Made by a program: the position numbers and the translations under genes
Notes under the pieces: model-generated
Databases searched by the model: none
What the model was told of the DNA's origin: nothing
The model's input: the letters and a program-made list of their open reading frames with translations, nothing else
Part shown: positions 7,640 to 16,544 of the stretch, piece by piece
Layout: the number at the start of each line of letters is the position of its first letter
Position numbering within the stretch: the stretch's first letter is position 1
Assembly (NCBI GenBank): GCA_029009515.1
Contig: JAQXJZ010000095.1
Span: 1-38,746 of the forward strand
Reading direction: 5' to 3'
Length of the DNA: 38,746 nt
Source: a bacterium
GTDB taxonomy: Bacteria; Bacillota; Clostridia; Christensenellales; Aristaeellaceae

Positions 7640-10576
7640 TCACAGGCGCAGCAGGAATGTTTTGATTTCAAAGGCGTGGAAGCTCACGCAGCGCGGATCA
7701 ACCGGCTGCGGATTTTCTTCCAGCATATCAGTTTCCGTCGCCGACTGCACAGCCGGATGCACGGTGAATGCCGCCTTGGTCTGGATGCCCATACTCTCAT
7801 AGGCGCGCACCAGCAAGGCGCTCCCGTCCGTGTCGGCTGGCTTGATGGTTTCCACAATGATGTTGGGCTGATCGGGCAGGAAAACCGGGCCGATCTCATC
7901 CAAAGGCCCGTACACAGGCGGCTCGTTGAGCTGTGCGGCTTCGTGCAGCGCATCCACCAGCGTGCCTTCCACCGGACAGAACGCGTACGTAAAGCGCTGC
8001 ACGCCCTGATCTGCCGTCATGTCCGGCATAAGCGGAGACTTGAGCAGCGTAAGGCGGATGTCGTTCTCCTTCACGTTCACGCCGTACTTGCCGTTGTTGA
8101 GCACCGCTGCGCCATGTGCGCCGTCGAAGAGCGCGGTGTAACGGTGATTGCACACCTCGTACTGGTCGCGGTCGTGCTGGCGCGAGCGGTGCACCGGACG
8201 CTTCACATGGCCGAACTGGATCTCGTGCACGGCTTCGTTGGTGTAGGTATTTACCGGGAAGGACGCCTTGAGCAGCTTGTGGCGCTCCCGCCAGTCGATC
8301 TCGGTGACGAAATCCAGCCGTCTGCCGTCGTTTGCAAGCCGGATGCGCTGCGTCATGGGCGAATGATGGAGCGTGCGCGTAATCACGATAGCTGCACCGC
8401 GTTCGTCCTCGCACGTTTCCGCATGAACGTCGCCTGAGAGCTCCACCGGCAGATTTTCATACATGCTGCCCAGTTCCCACGCATCGTAGCAGGTGTTCAC
8501 GTCCTTGAACATCATCAGGCGGTTGCCGGGCGCAGCAAGATATTCGCGGCCGCTGTGCTGCACGCTGATCACTTCGCCCTGATGGCTGATCACGCAGCGC
8601 AGAAAAGCATTTTCCAGCATCCACCCTTCGTCGCATGCTGTAACGGAGGCTTTCTTTTCATTTTGCGCTGCGGCAATGGCGCAGCCCTGCGCCGGGATGG
8701 TCTGGCCGTTCACGGTGACGGGCCAGCTCAGCGGGTTGTGAAGCGCGGTTTGCGCGCCGTCATGCATGGCGCAAATCAGGCTTTCGCAGCTTTCCCGCAC
8801 ATCCGCCAGCTCGCGCTCCGCACGCTCATGCACCCTTGCAATGGACGTGCCGGGCGCGATATCGTGAAACTGGTTGAACAGCAGCAGCTTCCAGCAGCGT
8901 TCCAGCTCGTCCTGCCACTCCGGCAGGATGGGCTTGCCGGCCAGCATGCGCCGCGCCATGTGGTATTCCACCTGTTTGAGCGCGATTTCCGCCTTGCGGA
9001 TGCCGCGCTTGGTTCTGGCCTGCGTGGTGAGCGTGCCGCGGTGCCAGGCCAGATACAATTCGCCGCGATACACGTTATCCACGCCATTTTGCTGTGCGCG
9101 TTCAAAATAGCGCACGGGGCTTTCCATGCGGCAGCGCGGCGCGCCTTCGAGGTCGCGGCAGCGGCTGGCCAGCTCGATCATCTCGCGCGTGGGGCCGCCT
9201 CCGCCATCGCCGAAGCCAAAGGGATACATCATGCCGTCGATGTTCTCCTGCTGGATGCGGTCGTCCTCCCAGCGGGTGAGGAGATCGCCGGAGTCAAAAT
9301 TGGCGTTGTTCTTTTTGAACAAATGGCTCAGCACGCGCGTGCCGTCCATGCCCTCCCACCAGAACAGGTTGTACGGGAAGGGATCGGCCTCCGGGTCCTG
9401 ACGCACCAGCTTCTGCGTGGCAAAGTATGCCACGCCGCACTTGCGCATGATCTGCGGCAGCGCAGCGGAAAAGCCGAAGGTGTCCGGCATCCACGCCATG
9501 CGGCTTTCGGTGTGCACATGCTCGCGGAACCAACGTTTTCCGCGCACGAACTGTCGGATGAGGCTTTCGCCGGACGGGATGTTGGTGTCCGATTCAATCC
9601 ACAGCGCGCCTTCGGGGATGAACGCGCCGTCCTCCGTTTTGCGCTGCACGCGCTCATACACGTTCGGGTAATGCCGGCGCAGATATTCCAGAATAGGCGG
9701 CTCGCACAGGAGGAAGGCATACTCCGGGTATTCCTCCATCAGCGCAAGCTGGTTGGAATAGGTGCGCGCGCATTTGCGCACGGTCTCCTCCACCGGCCAC
9801 AGCCACGCCATGTCCAGATGCGACTGGCCGAACACCGTGTATTCAGGCGCGGTAGAGCCATTGCGGCAGGCAAGCAGAGGCTTGAGCACCCTGGCAGCCT
9901 CTGCCACGCTTGCCGTCATTTCCTCCACAGGCAGTTCAAAATCTGCGATACAGGTGAATTTCTTGAGCCCTTCCACGATCTTCATCGTGCGCAGGCTCTT
10001 TTCCGGCAGTTTCTTCACAAGGCTGTACAGCGCGCGGTAATCCATCGCGGCCTGAAACACCGTTTCATTCCACACGCCCACAAAGGACGGCTGCACCTTC
10101 TGCTGATGCTTCGGCGGCTCGGGCACGGGTTCTTCATCCGGGCCAACAGGGCCCGCGCCCTCGTTGCGCACGCCATGTCCGGCGTAGCATTCGGCCAGAA
10201 TCTCGTAGCGTTCTCCAGCCCGTGCGCAGCGTGTGAGGGTGATGTACCCATGCTTTTGATCGATGGCTCCGGACTCCTGTCCGTTCACCCACACCAGCAT
10301 TTCCTCGCCCACGCGCAGGCACAGCACCAGGCGCTGTCCATCCAACCTTTCAGGCACGGTAAACTGTGTGCGGAACCAGCCGTACTGCCACTTTTCACCC
10401 CATGTCATGCCAGCGGGCGCAGGCTGAAAAGACCCCTGCGCCGCCTGGGCAAAGGTCAGGTGATCCATCGTGGTGAAATACTCCGTCTCCAGCGCAAACC
10501 TCGCTGCGATGAAGTGCTTTTCAAACTGTTCCGCCCAGATCCTCAGGCGGTCCTCCCATTGTCTGCCGATGTTCAT
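7640..10576 (-). CDS. GH38 alpha-mannosidase
   Basis: A 978-residue cytoplasmic glycoside hydrolase of family 38, a zinc-dependent retaining alpha-mannosidase. Visible catalytic features are His253 and Asp255 in SHLDMAWLWP (zinc ligands), Asp365 in WMPDTFG (nucleophile) and His571 in QFHDIAPG (zinc ligand). An N-terminal about 220-residue beta domain precedes the catalytic barrel, and a large beta-sandwich follows to the C-terminus, as in bacterial members. The reading frame is open further upstream (to 10882), but that part overlaps the GH105 gene. The ATG at 10576 with GCGAGG upstream and the start of family-like sequence fix the beginning. It would release alpha-linked mannose from imported glycans after the GH105 step. 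It shares architecture with the second GH38 at 25.5-28.6 kb. Confidence 0.95.
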   Translation of the reverse strand: MNIGRQWEDRLRIWAEQFEKHFIAARFALETEYFTTMDHLTFAQAAQGSFQPAPAGMTWGEKWQYGWFRTQFTVPERLDGQRLVLCLRVGEEMLVWVNGQESGAIDQKHGYITLTRCARAGERYEILAECYAGHGVRNEGAGPVGPDEEPVPEPPKHQQKVQPSFVGVWNETVFQAAMDYRALYSLVKKLPEKSLRTMKIVEGLKKFTCIADFELPVEEMTASVAEAARVLKPLLACRNGSTAPEYTVFGQSHLDMAWLWPVEETVRKCARTYSNQLALMEEYPEYAFLLCEPPILEYLRRHYPNVYERVQRKTEDGAFIPEGALWIESDTNIPSGESLIRQFVRGKRWFREHVHTESRMAWMPDTFGFSAALPQIMRKCGVAYFATQKLVRQDPEADPFPYNLFWWEGMDGTRVLSHLFKKNNANFDSGDLLTRWEDDRIQQENIDGMMYPFGFGDGGGGPTREMIELASRCRDLEGAPRCRMESPVRYFERAQQNGVDNVYRGELYLAWHRGTLTTQARTKRGIRKAEIALKQVEYHMARRMLAGKPILPEWQDELERCWKLLLFNQFHDIAPGTSIARVHERAERELADVRESCESLICAMHDGAQTALHNPLSWPVTVNGQTIPAQGCAIAAAQNEKKASVTACDEGWMLENAFLRCVISHQGEVISVQHSGREYLAAPGNRLMMFKDVNTCYDAWELGSMYENLPVELSGDVHAETCEDERGAAIVITRTLHHSPMTQRIRLANDGRRLDFVTEIDWRERHKLLKASFPVNTYTNEAVHEIQFGHVKRPVHRSRQHDRDQYEVCNHRYTALFDGAHGAAVLNNGKYGVNVKENDIRLTLLKSPLMPDMTADQGVQRFTYAFCPVEGTLVDALHEAAQLNEPPVYGPLDEIGPVFLPDQPNIIVETIKPADTDGSALLVRAYESMGIQTKAAFTVHPAVQSATETDMLEENPQPVDPRCVSFHAFEIKTFLLRL

Positions 10577-10596
10577 GGCATGCCTCGCTTGTATGG

Positions 10597-10618
10597 AAAA
10601 AGGAGGCGCGATGGCCTC
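10597..10618 (-). terminator. weak hairpin with T run between GH105 and GH38
   Basis: On the minus strand GAGGC (10618-10614) can pair with GCCTC (10607-10603), followed by five T (10601-10597). The stem is short. It could lower expression of the downstream mannosidase or be incidental. Confidence 0.3.
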
Positions 10619-10632
10619 ACTTTTCCGTTTTC

Positions 10633-11727
10633 TCAGTCCAGGCTCTCCATCAGGAAGAGCATGGCCAGCGCCTGGCCGTAGGGCATGGATTTGATTTCGA
10701 TTTTTTTGTAAAAATCCCTGCTTTCGCGTCCCATGGGCGTGCCGTAGGACACCTGCTGCACCACGCCGTCCTCGCCGATGTAGCCAAGGATGGCGTTCAG
10801 CGCCTTCATGGCCGCCTGTCTGCAGCCGGGATCGATCAGCCCCGCGCGCACCGCACGCAGAATGCCGTAGCCAAAGCCGCACGTGGCGCTGGATTCCACA
10901 TAGGAGGCGGGATCATCCACGAGGGTGTGCCACATGCCGTTTTCATTCTGGCAGCGGATGAGGCTGTCCACCTGACGGCTGAGCACCTGCACCAGCTGCT
11001 TTTTCGTTTCATCACTTACCTCCACCATTTCCAGAAACACCGGAATGGCGATGGTCACCCAGCAGTTGCCGCGGCCCCAGAAGGCGCCGGCAAAGTTGTG
11101 CCTGCCGTTAAACGTCCAGCCATGGTACCACAGGCCGGTTTCGGGATCGGCCAGGTATTTGGCGTGCAGCAAAAACTGCTTCTCTGCTTCGGCGATGTAC
11201 GCCTGTTTTCCTTCGATGCGCCCCATGTTGGCCAGGAACAGAACCGTCATAAACAGCGTGTCATCCCACAGTTCCTGATCGTTGAGCGTATCGGAGGTCA
11301 TGTGCTGGAAGCCGCCTTCCTCCGTGCGCGGAAAACATGCCATGATCCACTCGGCTGTCTGCCTGCACGGAGCCAGATATTTTTCCTCCTGCAGGTATTC
11401 GCCCAGATAGCTCATGGTGAGGAAAGGCGTGACGGTATTCACGTTCAGCGCCGGAAAGCCAATTTCCAGCTGCGCGTCGTAATACCGGATGAGGATATCC
11501 AGATAGGCGCGGTCCTGCGTTTTTTCAAACCATTTCCACAGCCCGTACAGGCCCACGCCCTGCGTCCACTCCCAGTGCTGGTAGCGGCGGATGTCGTCGC
11601 CTGCAAGGTTGCGGTTCTTCATATTTTCCAGAAAAGTCTCGTCATCCTCATAGAGGATCGGGCAGAACGCCTCGATAAGCCGCGACAGCTTTTCTCGGAC
11701 GATCTCCTGATGAGCGGTCAGTTCCAT
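10633..11727 (-). CDS. GH105 unsaturated uronyl (rhamnogalacturonyl-type) hydrolase
   Basis: A 364-residue (alpha/alpha)6 barrel protein of the GH88/GH105 group, the YteR/YesR family. These enzymes hydrate the 4,5-double bond of the unsaturated uronic acid left by polysaccharide lyases and so release it. Family marks are HWEWTQGVGLYGLWK near the N-terminus, QELWDDTLFMTVLFLA with Asp155/Asp156 (the expected catalytic Asp), and RGNCWVTIAI further on. There is no signal peptide, so the substrate must be imported. The ribosome site AGAGGTG lies just upstream of the ATG, and the HAD gene ends 13 bases before. Its presence implies that lyase products are used; whether the sugar next to the uronate is rhamnose, mannose or another cannot be told. 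Confidence 0.88.
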   Translation of the reverse strand: MELTAHQEIVREKLSRLIEAFCPILYEDDETFLENMKNRNLAGDDIRRYQHWEWTQGVGLYGLWKWFEKTQDRAYLDILIRYYDAQLEIGFPALNVNTVTPFLTMSYLGEYLQEEKYLAPCRQTAEWIMACFPRTEEGGFQHMTSDTLNDQELWDDTLFMTVLFLANMGRIEGKQAYIAEAEKQFLLHAKYLADPETGLWYHGWTFNGRHNFAGAFWGRGNCWVTIAIPVFLEMVEVSDETKKQLVQVLSRQVDSLIRCQNENGMWHTLVDDPASYVESSATCGFGYGILRAVRAGLIDPGCRQAAMKALNAILGYIGEDGVVQQVSYGTPMGRESRDFYKKIEIKSMPYGQALAMLFLMESLD

Positions 11728-11740
11728 AGCCCACCTCTGT

Positions 11741-12277
11741 TCATTCGTTTTCCAGACGGTCGTTGAGTTGGTGCAGGAGCGCGTACAGCTCCGCAGGCGT
11801 TTTCACGGTATAGTCGGGCTGCCAGTCCGGCTCCTCCACGGTATGGAAGTAGCGCGGCGACCAGTCCAGCCACACGGAGATGAGCCCCTGACGGTTGGCT
11901 CCGGCAATGTCCTTTTTGAGGTTGTTGCCAATCATCACAATGCGCTTTTTGTCCGCTTCGGTCAGGCCCAGCTTTTCGTACGCCGTTTCAAACATGATGG
12001 CGGCCGGCTTCTGCAGCCCCACCACCTCGCTCACCACCCACGCGTCAAAGCAGTAGCCCAGGCCATTTTCGCGGAACACATTCTGGAAGGACTCCCACTC
12101 GCCGTCCGCGACGAGGGCGATGGTGAACCCTTCGTCGTGAAGGCTTTTGAGCATTTCGCCCGCACCGGGAATGAAATCCGCCCGAAGCACAATGCCGCGC
12201 TCATCGCGCACCTGCGTGGCTTCGTCAATGAGGGTATCGCCGCTGTCGGTAAAGATGATCAGCTTTTTATTCGTCAT
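11741..12277 (-). CDS. HAD superfamily hydrolase with altered motif I
   Basis: A 178-residue haloacid-dehalogenase-fold protein. Motif I reads Asp11-Ser-Gly-Asp14-Thr rather than the usual DxDGT, so the nucleophile is present but the Asp two residues on, the general acid of phosphatases, is Gly13. Motif II (ALVADGE) lacks the usual Thr or Ser. The motif III lysine (GLQKPAAIMF) and motif IV (IGNNLKKDIAGA) are conserved. A small helical cap sits between motifs I and II. It overlaps the upstream ATPase gene by 11 bases, so it is translated with the importer and is probably a sugar-phosphate or related phosphatase in the same pathway. Weakened or unusual catalysis is possible. Confidence 0.8.
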   Translation of the reverse strand: MTNKKLIIFTDSGDTLIDEATQVRDERGIVLRADFIPGAGEMLKSLHDEGFTIALVADGEWESFQNVFRENGLGYCFDAWVVSEVVGLQKPAAIMFETAYEKLGLTEADKKRIVMIGNNLKKDIAGANRQGLISVWLDWSPRYFHTVEEPDWQPDYTVKTPAELYALLHQLNDRLENE

Positions 12278-13271
12278 AGGTGAATCCCCTCAGCTTCAGT
12301 TCTTCAGCGCGGTGGCAAGCCACAAAGTGGCCGGGCTCCAGCTCGCGATATTCGGGCACGTCGGTTTTGCACTTGTCGCAGCAATAGCGGCAGCGGGTGT
12401 GGAAATGGCAGCCGCTGGGCGGATTGGCCGGATTGGGAATCTCGCCCTCCAGCGGGATGCGCTCATTCTGCACGGTCGGGTCGGCCACGGGAACGGCGGA
12501 GAGCAGACTTTCCGTATAGGGATGCATGGGATGTTCAAACAGATTCTTGGTGGGCGCAAACTCCACCATCTTGCCCAGATACATCACGCCGACTTTATCC
12601 GAGATATATTCTACCACAGAAAGGTCGTGGCTGATGAACAGATACGTCAGGCCAAATTCCTTCTGCAGATCATGCAGGAGGTTGATGACCTGCGCCTGAA
12701 TGGACACGTCCAGCGCAGAAACCGCCTCATCGCACACGATGACGCGGGGATTGAGCACCAGCGCGCGGGCGATGCCGATGCGCTGGCGCTGACCGCCGGA
12801 AAAGGCGTGCGGGTAGCGCTTGAGATAGGAGGTGTTCAGGCCGACCTTGGCAGCGATGTCCATGATGCGCTGCTCCATCTCAGCCTTGGGCATTTTGGGA
12901 AAATTGGCCGCCAGCGGTTCCTTGATGATGTCGTACACCGTCATGCGCGGATCCAGCGAAGAGTACGGATCCTGAAAGATCATCTGGATCTCCTTGCGGT
13001 ACTTTTTCATGGTGGCCTTGTCGATCTGCAGGAAATCGATGGTCTGGCCATCCGCCGCAGTGTACTGCACGCTGCCCTCGCTGGGCTCGTAAGCGCGCAC
13101 GATGCAGCGGCCCAGCGTGGTCTTGCCGCAGCCGCTTTCGCCCACGATGCCGATGGTTTCGCCTTCCATCACCGGGAAGGACACATCCGTCACGGCGCGC
13201 ACGCAGATGCCCTTGGACTCAAAGCGCATGTGGATGTTTTTGACGTCGAGGATTCTCTCGCCCTTACTCAT
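12267..13271 (-). CDS. ABC importer ATPase, OppF/DppF type
   Basis: A 334-residue nucleotide-binding subunit of a peptide/oligosaccharide family-5 ABC importer. Walker A GESGCGKTT is at 44-52, the signature FSGGQRQR at 157-164, Walker B VIVCDE at 177-182 and the H-loop ISHD beyond. The C-terminal oligo_HPY region carries the cysteine-rich stretch HTRCRYCCDKC seen in this subfamily. The start is taken at ATG 13271 because it overlaps the stop of the OppD-type gene by eight bases (ATGAGTAA); more upstream in-frame codons lie inside that gene. It pairs with the neighbouring OppD-like ATPase to power uptake. The substrate is judged from neighbours to be an oligosaccharide rather than a peptide. 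Confidence 0.93.
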   Translation of the reverse strand: MSKGERILDVKNIHMRFESKGICVRAVTDVSFPVMEGETIGIVGESGCGKTTLGRCIVRAYEPSEGSVQYTAADGQTIDFLQIDKATMKKYRKEIQMIFQDPYSSLDPRMTVYDIIKEPLAANFPKMPKAEMEQRIMDIAAKVGLNTSYLKRYPHAFSGGQRQRIGIARALVLNPRVIVCDEAVSALDVSIQAQVINLLHDLQKEFGLTYLFISHDLSVVEYISDKVGVMYLGKMVEFAPTKNLFEHPMHPYTESLLSAVPVADPTVQNERIPLEGEIPNPANPPSGCHFHTRCRYCCDKCKTDVPEYRELEPGHFVACHRAEELKLRGFTYDE

Positions 13272-14292
13272 GAGCCTTGTCCTCCTTTCCCGGGCAGCCA
13301 GTGCAGGCGAAGCAGGCAATCTTGTGCTCGCCGCCCACGTCCACCAGCTGCGGATCGTACTTGTTGCACACGCCTTCGATGCGCTTGTGGCAGCGCTCAT
13401 AGAAGCCGCAGCCCGCAGGCAGGTTCAGAGCCAGCGGCACCGTGCCTTCGATGGAGAAAAGCCTCTCCTGCGCCTTGGTGCCAATTTTGTGCACCGAGCC
13501 AATCAGACCCTGCGTGTAGGGATGCTGTGGATTTTTGTAGATTTCCACCGCAGGCGCGCTTTCCACAATCCTGCCCAGATACATCACCGCCACGCGGTCG
13601 CACATCTTGGCCACGGTGCCAAGGTCGTGGGTGATGAAGAGGATGGACATGCCAAAGTCCTTCTGCAGTTCCTTCATCAGTTCCAGAATCTGTGCCTGAA
13701 TGGTCACGTCCAGCGCGGTGGTGGGTTCGTCGGCAATGAGCAGCTTGGGGCTGCACACCAGCGCCATGGCAATCAGCGCGCGCTGCAGCATACCGCCGGA
13801 AAACTCGTGCGGGTACTGGTCGTAGCGCTTTTCGGCGTTGGCGATGCCCACCTTTTTCATCACGCCGATGGAAATTTCCTTCGCCTTTTTCTTGTCTTTG
13901 GTGATATGCAGAAGCGTGGCTTCGTTGATCTGGTTGCCGATGGTGTACATGGGCGAGAAGGCTACCATGGGCTCCTGAAAGATCATGGAAATCTGCTTGC
14001 CGCGCACGGAGCGGATCTCCTTGCCGCGCGGGTTGAGCGCCAGCAGGTTTACCCTGCCCAGTTCGTCCGCGTCAAAGAGAATCTCGCCTTCGGCCTTGCA
14101 CTTCTTGTCGTTGATGCCAAGGATGGCCTTGCTGGTCAGGCTCTTGCCGCAGCCGCTTTCGCCCACAAGGCCCAGGGTCTCGCCCTTTTTGATCTCAAAG
14201 TCCACCCCACGAACAGCGGTGAGCGTGCCTTCGTCGATCTTGATGTTCACTTTCAAGTCTTTGACTTCAATGATGGTTTCGTTCCTCATCAT
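13264..14292 (-). CDS. ABC importer ATPase, OppD/DppD type
   Basis: A 342-residue ATPase subunit. Walker A GESGCGKS is at 44-51, the signature HEFSGGMLQ at 162-170, Walker B LLIADEP at 184-190, and the C-terminal oligo_HPY extension contains clustered cysteines ([14 protein letters not shown]). Two adjacent ATG codons are available; AAAGGAG suits the second (14289) slightly better, so the true protein may be one residue shorter. It lies 18 bases after the permease gene and overlaps the OppF-type gene. It works as a heterodimer with that subunit on the inner face of the membrane. Confidence 0.93.
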   Translation of the reverse strand: MMRNETIIEVKDLKVNIKIDEGTLTAVRGVDFEIKKGETLGLVGESGCGKSLTSKAILGINDKKCKAEGEILFDADELGRVNLLALNPRGKEIRSVRGKQISMIFQEPMVAFSPMYTIGNQINEATLLHITKDKKKAKEISIGVMKKVGIANAEKRYDQYPHEFSGGMLQRALIAMALVCSPKLLIADEPTTALDVTIQAQILELMKELQKDFGMSILFITHDLGTVAKMCDRVAVMYLGRIVESAPAVEIYKNPQHPYTQGLIGSVHKIGTKAQERLFSIEGTVPLALNLPAGCGFYERCHKRIEGVCNKYDPQLVDVGGEHKIACFACTGCPGKEDKAHE

Positions 14293-14310
14293 GCGCTCTC
14301 CTTTCTGTTC

Positions 14311-15444
14311 TTACTTGTAGGGGTCAGCCGCGTCGCGCAGGCCGTCGCCGAGGAAGTTGAACGCCAGCACGGTGATGACCACAAAGATGAGCGGGATCAT
14401 CTTCCACGGGCACTGCGCCACGGATACCAGATCCTCGGTTTCCTTCAAAAGCACGCCCCAGCTGGTGGCAGGAGCCTTCATGCCAAGGCCCAGATAGCTC
14501 ATGGAGGTTTCGCCCAGGATGGAGCCGGGAATGCCCAGCGTGAGGTTGACGATGAGATAGCTGAGGAAGCCCGGCACAAGGTGCTTGACGATGATCTTGA
14601 AGTCGCTCACGCCGGCCAGCTTGGCCGCCATCACAAAGTCCTCCTTGCGCAGCGCGATGAACTTGCCGCGCACCACGCGCGCCAGGCCGGTCCAGCCGAT
14701 AAAGGACAGAATGATGGTGATGTACAGATACATCTTGGAAACCGAGATGCCCGCCGGAATGGCCGCGGACAGCGCCATCCACAGCGGAATGCTGGGAATG
14801 GCCGACAGCACCTCGATGATGCGCTGGATGACATTGTCGATCCAGCCGCCAAAGTAGCCCGACAAGCCGCCCAGCAGAATGCCCAGCACAAAGCTGATGG
14901 CCGCCGACACGAACGGAATGGTGAGCGACACGCGGCTGCCGAACAGGATGCGCGAGAAGATGCACGCGCCGGTGGAGTCTGCGCCGAAGAGATTGATGCG
15001 TGCGGAGCGGTCCACCTCGCCCTGCTCGTTGACAAGGCCGTAGAGATGCGTATTGCAGGGGATGAAGCCCAGCAGCTTGTACTCGATGCCTTCCACAAAG
15101 AAGTCCACATAGTATTTCTCGCTGGGGTCCTCAGTCACGATGACGGTCCAGGTCTTTTTATCGTTGACCTTCTTGAGCTTGTGCACATAGGGGCGGCTGA
15201 GCTTGCCGTCCTCATCGCGCCAGTACACCTTGGTGGGCGCGGTGTTCTTGTACAGGGAGGAGAACTCCTCCAGACCGTAGGGCGCAATGAAATCGGCAAA
15301 GAGTGCGCCGATGTAGAGAATCGCCAGCACCACCAGGCTGAACCTGGCCAGCTTGTGTTTCTGCAGTTTACGCCACATCAGCGTCCACTGCGACGCCAGA
15401 TAGTACGATTCGTCGCTCGCCTGTTTTTTCTTAAACCATGCCAT
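14311..15444 (-). CDS. ABC importer permease, OppC/DppC type with large external loop
   Basis: A 377-residue permease with about six membrane helices. The BPD_transp_1 core follows ARINLFGADSTG, with the EAA-type coupling loop around VMAAKLAGVSDFKIIVKHLVPG. Between helix 1 (about 34-54) and helix 2 lies an extracytoplasmic insert of roughly 100 residues, longer than in classical DppC and reminiscent of YejE-like members, which could contact the binding protein. It starts six bases after the end of the OppB-type gene. It forms the channel with that partner. Confidence 0.92.
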   Translation of the reverse strand: MAWFKKKQASDESYYLASQWTLMWRKLQKHKLARFSLVVLAILYIGALFADFIAPYGLEEFSSLYKNTAPTKVYWRDEDGKLSRPYVHKLKKVNDKKTWTVIVTEDPSEKYYVDFFVEGIEYKLLGFIPCNTHLYGLVNEQGEVDRSARINLFGADSTGACIFSRILFGSRVSLTIPFVSAAISFVLGILLGGLSGYFGGWIDNVIQRIIEVLSAIPSIPLWMALSAAIPAGISVSKMYLYITIILSFIGWTGLARVVRGKFIALRKEDFVMAAKLAGVSDFKIIVKHLVPGFLSYLIVNLTLGIPGSILGETSMSYLGLGMKAPATSWGVLLKETEDLVSVAQCPWKMIPLIFVVITVLAFNFLGDGLRDAADPYK

Positions 15445-15450
15445 CTGCCG

Positions 15451-16446
15451 TCAACCCCTTTCCGAAAAGCGGATGCGCGGATCGAGCCACGCCAGCGCGA
15501 TATCCGAAAGCAGCGTGCCCACCACAACCAGCACCGCCTGAATGAGCACGATGGTGCCTGCCAGATACATATCCTGCGATTTGAGCGCAGTCAGCAGCAC
15601 TGGGCCCTGAATGGCCAGATTCATCACGATGGCCGAAACCGTGGAGCCGGAGAAGATGGTGCGCAGGCTGCCCGCCATGCCGGATACCACCGGGTTGAGC
15701 GCGGCGCGCAGGCAGTACTTGTAGGTGATGGTAAACTCGCTGCAGCCCTTGGCGCGGGCGGTGAGCGTATACTGGCGCGCCTGCTCGTCCAGCATCTGCG
15801 CGCGCACGGTGCGGATGATGCCGCACGTGCCGGACGTGCCGATTACGATGAGCGGAATCATACAGCGGCCCAGAAACTCCGGTACGTATTCCCAGCGCAT
15901 GCCGTTTTGCAGCATCTCGGTGGAAAACAGGCCCAGATAGACATTGCCGGTTTTGATGTATATATAATACATGATGATAATTGCAAGCAGGAAGTTGGGC
16001 GTGGCTGTGCCGATAAACCCGAAAAACGACAGCGCATAGTCGCCCGCGGAATACTGGTGATTGGCGCAGTAGATGCCAATGGGCAGGGACACGCCGTACT
16101 GAAACACCAGAATGATGAAGGACACCGCCAGCGTCAGATACAGGCGGTCCATGATGACGCTCCACACGTCGCGTCCGTATTCAAAGGAGTAGCCGAAGTC
16201 GCCCTCGGTCACAATCCCCTTCACCCAGTTGAAATACTGCACAAACCACGGATCATCCAGCCCGAACTGGGTGCGCAGGCGCAGGATATCCTCCTCGGTA
16301 AACACTTCGCCCTCGGCGCTCATGGCCGCCACGTAGGAAGTGACATAGTCGCCCGGAGGCAGCTGAATGATGAAGAAAATGACAAACGAAATAATGATGA
16401 TGGTCGGAATGAACATCAGCAGTCGTTTTCCGATGTATTTGAGCAT
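15451..16446 (-). CDS. ABC importer permease, OppB/DppB type
   Basis: A 331-residue permease. The start MLKYIGKRLLMFIPTIIIIS is the classic OppB N-terminus, placed at ATG 16446 with GCGAGG upstream; the frame is open further but runs into the terminator hairpin. It has six membrane helices and the coupling loop TARAKGCSEFTITYKYCLRA. It follows the binding-protein gene, separated by a strong hairpin terminator, so it is probably made at much lower level than that protein. Confidence 0.93.
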   Translation of the reverse strand: MLKYIGKRLLMFIPTIIIISFVIFFIIQLPPGDYVTSYVAAMSAEGEVFTEEDILRLRTQFGLDDPWFVQYFNWVKGIVTEGDFGYSFEYGRDVWSVIMDRLYLTLAVSFIILVFQYGVSLPIGIYCANHQYSAGDYALSFFGFIGTATPNFLLAIIIMYYIYIKTGNVYLGLFSTEMLQNGMRWEYVPEFLGRCMIPLIVIGTSGTCGIIRTVRAQMLDEQARQYTLTARAKGCSEFTITYKYCLRAALNPVVSGMAGSLRTIFSGSTVSAIVMNLAIQGPVLLTALKSQDMYLAGTIVLIQAVLVVVGTLLSDIALAWLDPRIRFSERG

Positions 16447-16466
16447 GATGCCTCGCATCCTTTCCG

Positions 16467-16503
16467 AAAAAATGCGGGAGGCAATGATGGATTGCCTCCC
16501 GCA
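16467..16503 (-). terminator. intercistronic terminator between binding protein and permeases
   Basis: A perfect 13-base stem pairs 16491-16503 with 16473-16485 around a five-base loop. It is followed on the minus strand by six T (16472-16467). It lies 42 bases after the binding-protein stop and just before the OppB-type ribosome site. Partial read-through would give much more binding protein than permease. Confidence 0.88.
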
Positions 16504-16544
16504 CTTTTCAAACATGCGATCAGCCGTTGGCTGATGAGAAGATG

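Noticed and set aside
6011-10681. Very long plus-strand open frames opposite the lyase-like and GH38 genes
   Set aside because: Composition is rich in His, Arg, Ala and Val in the way typical of antisense readings of GC-rich genes; no ribosome sites and no family-like sequence.
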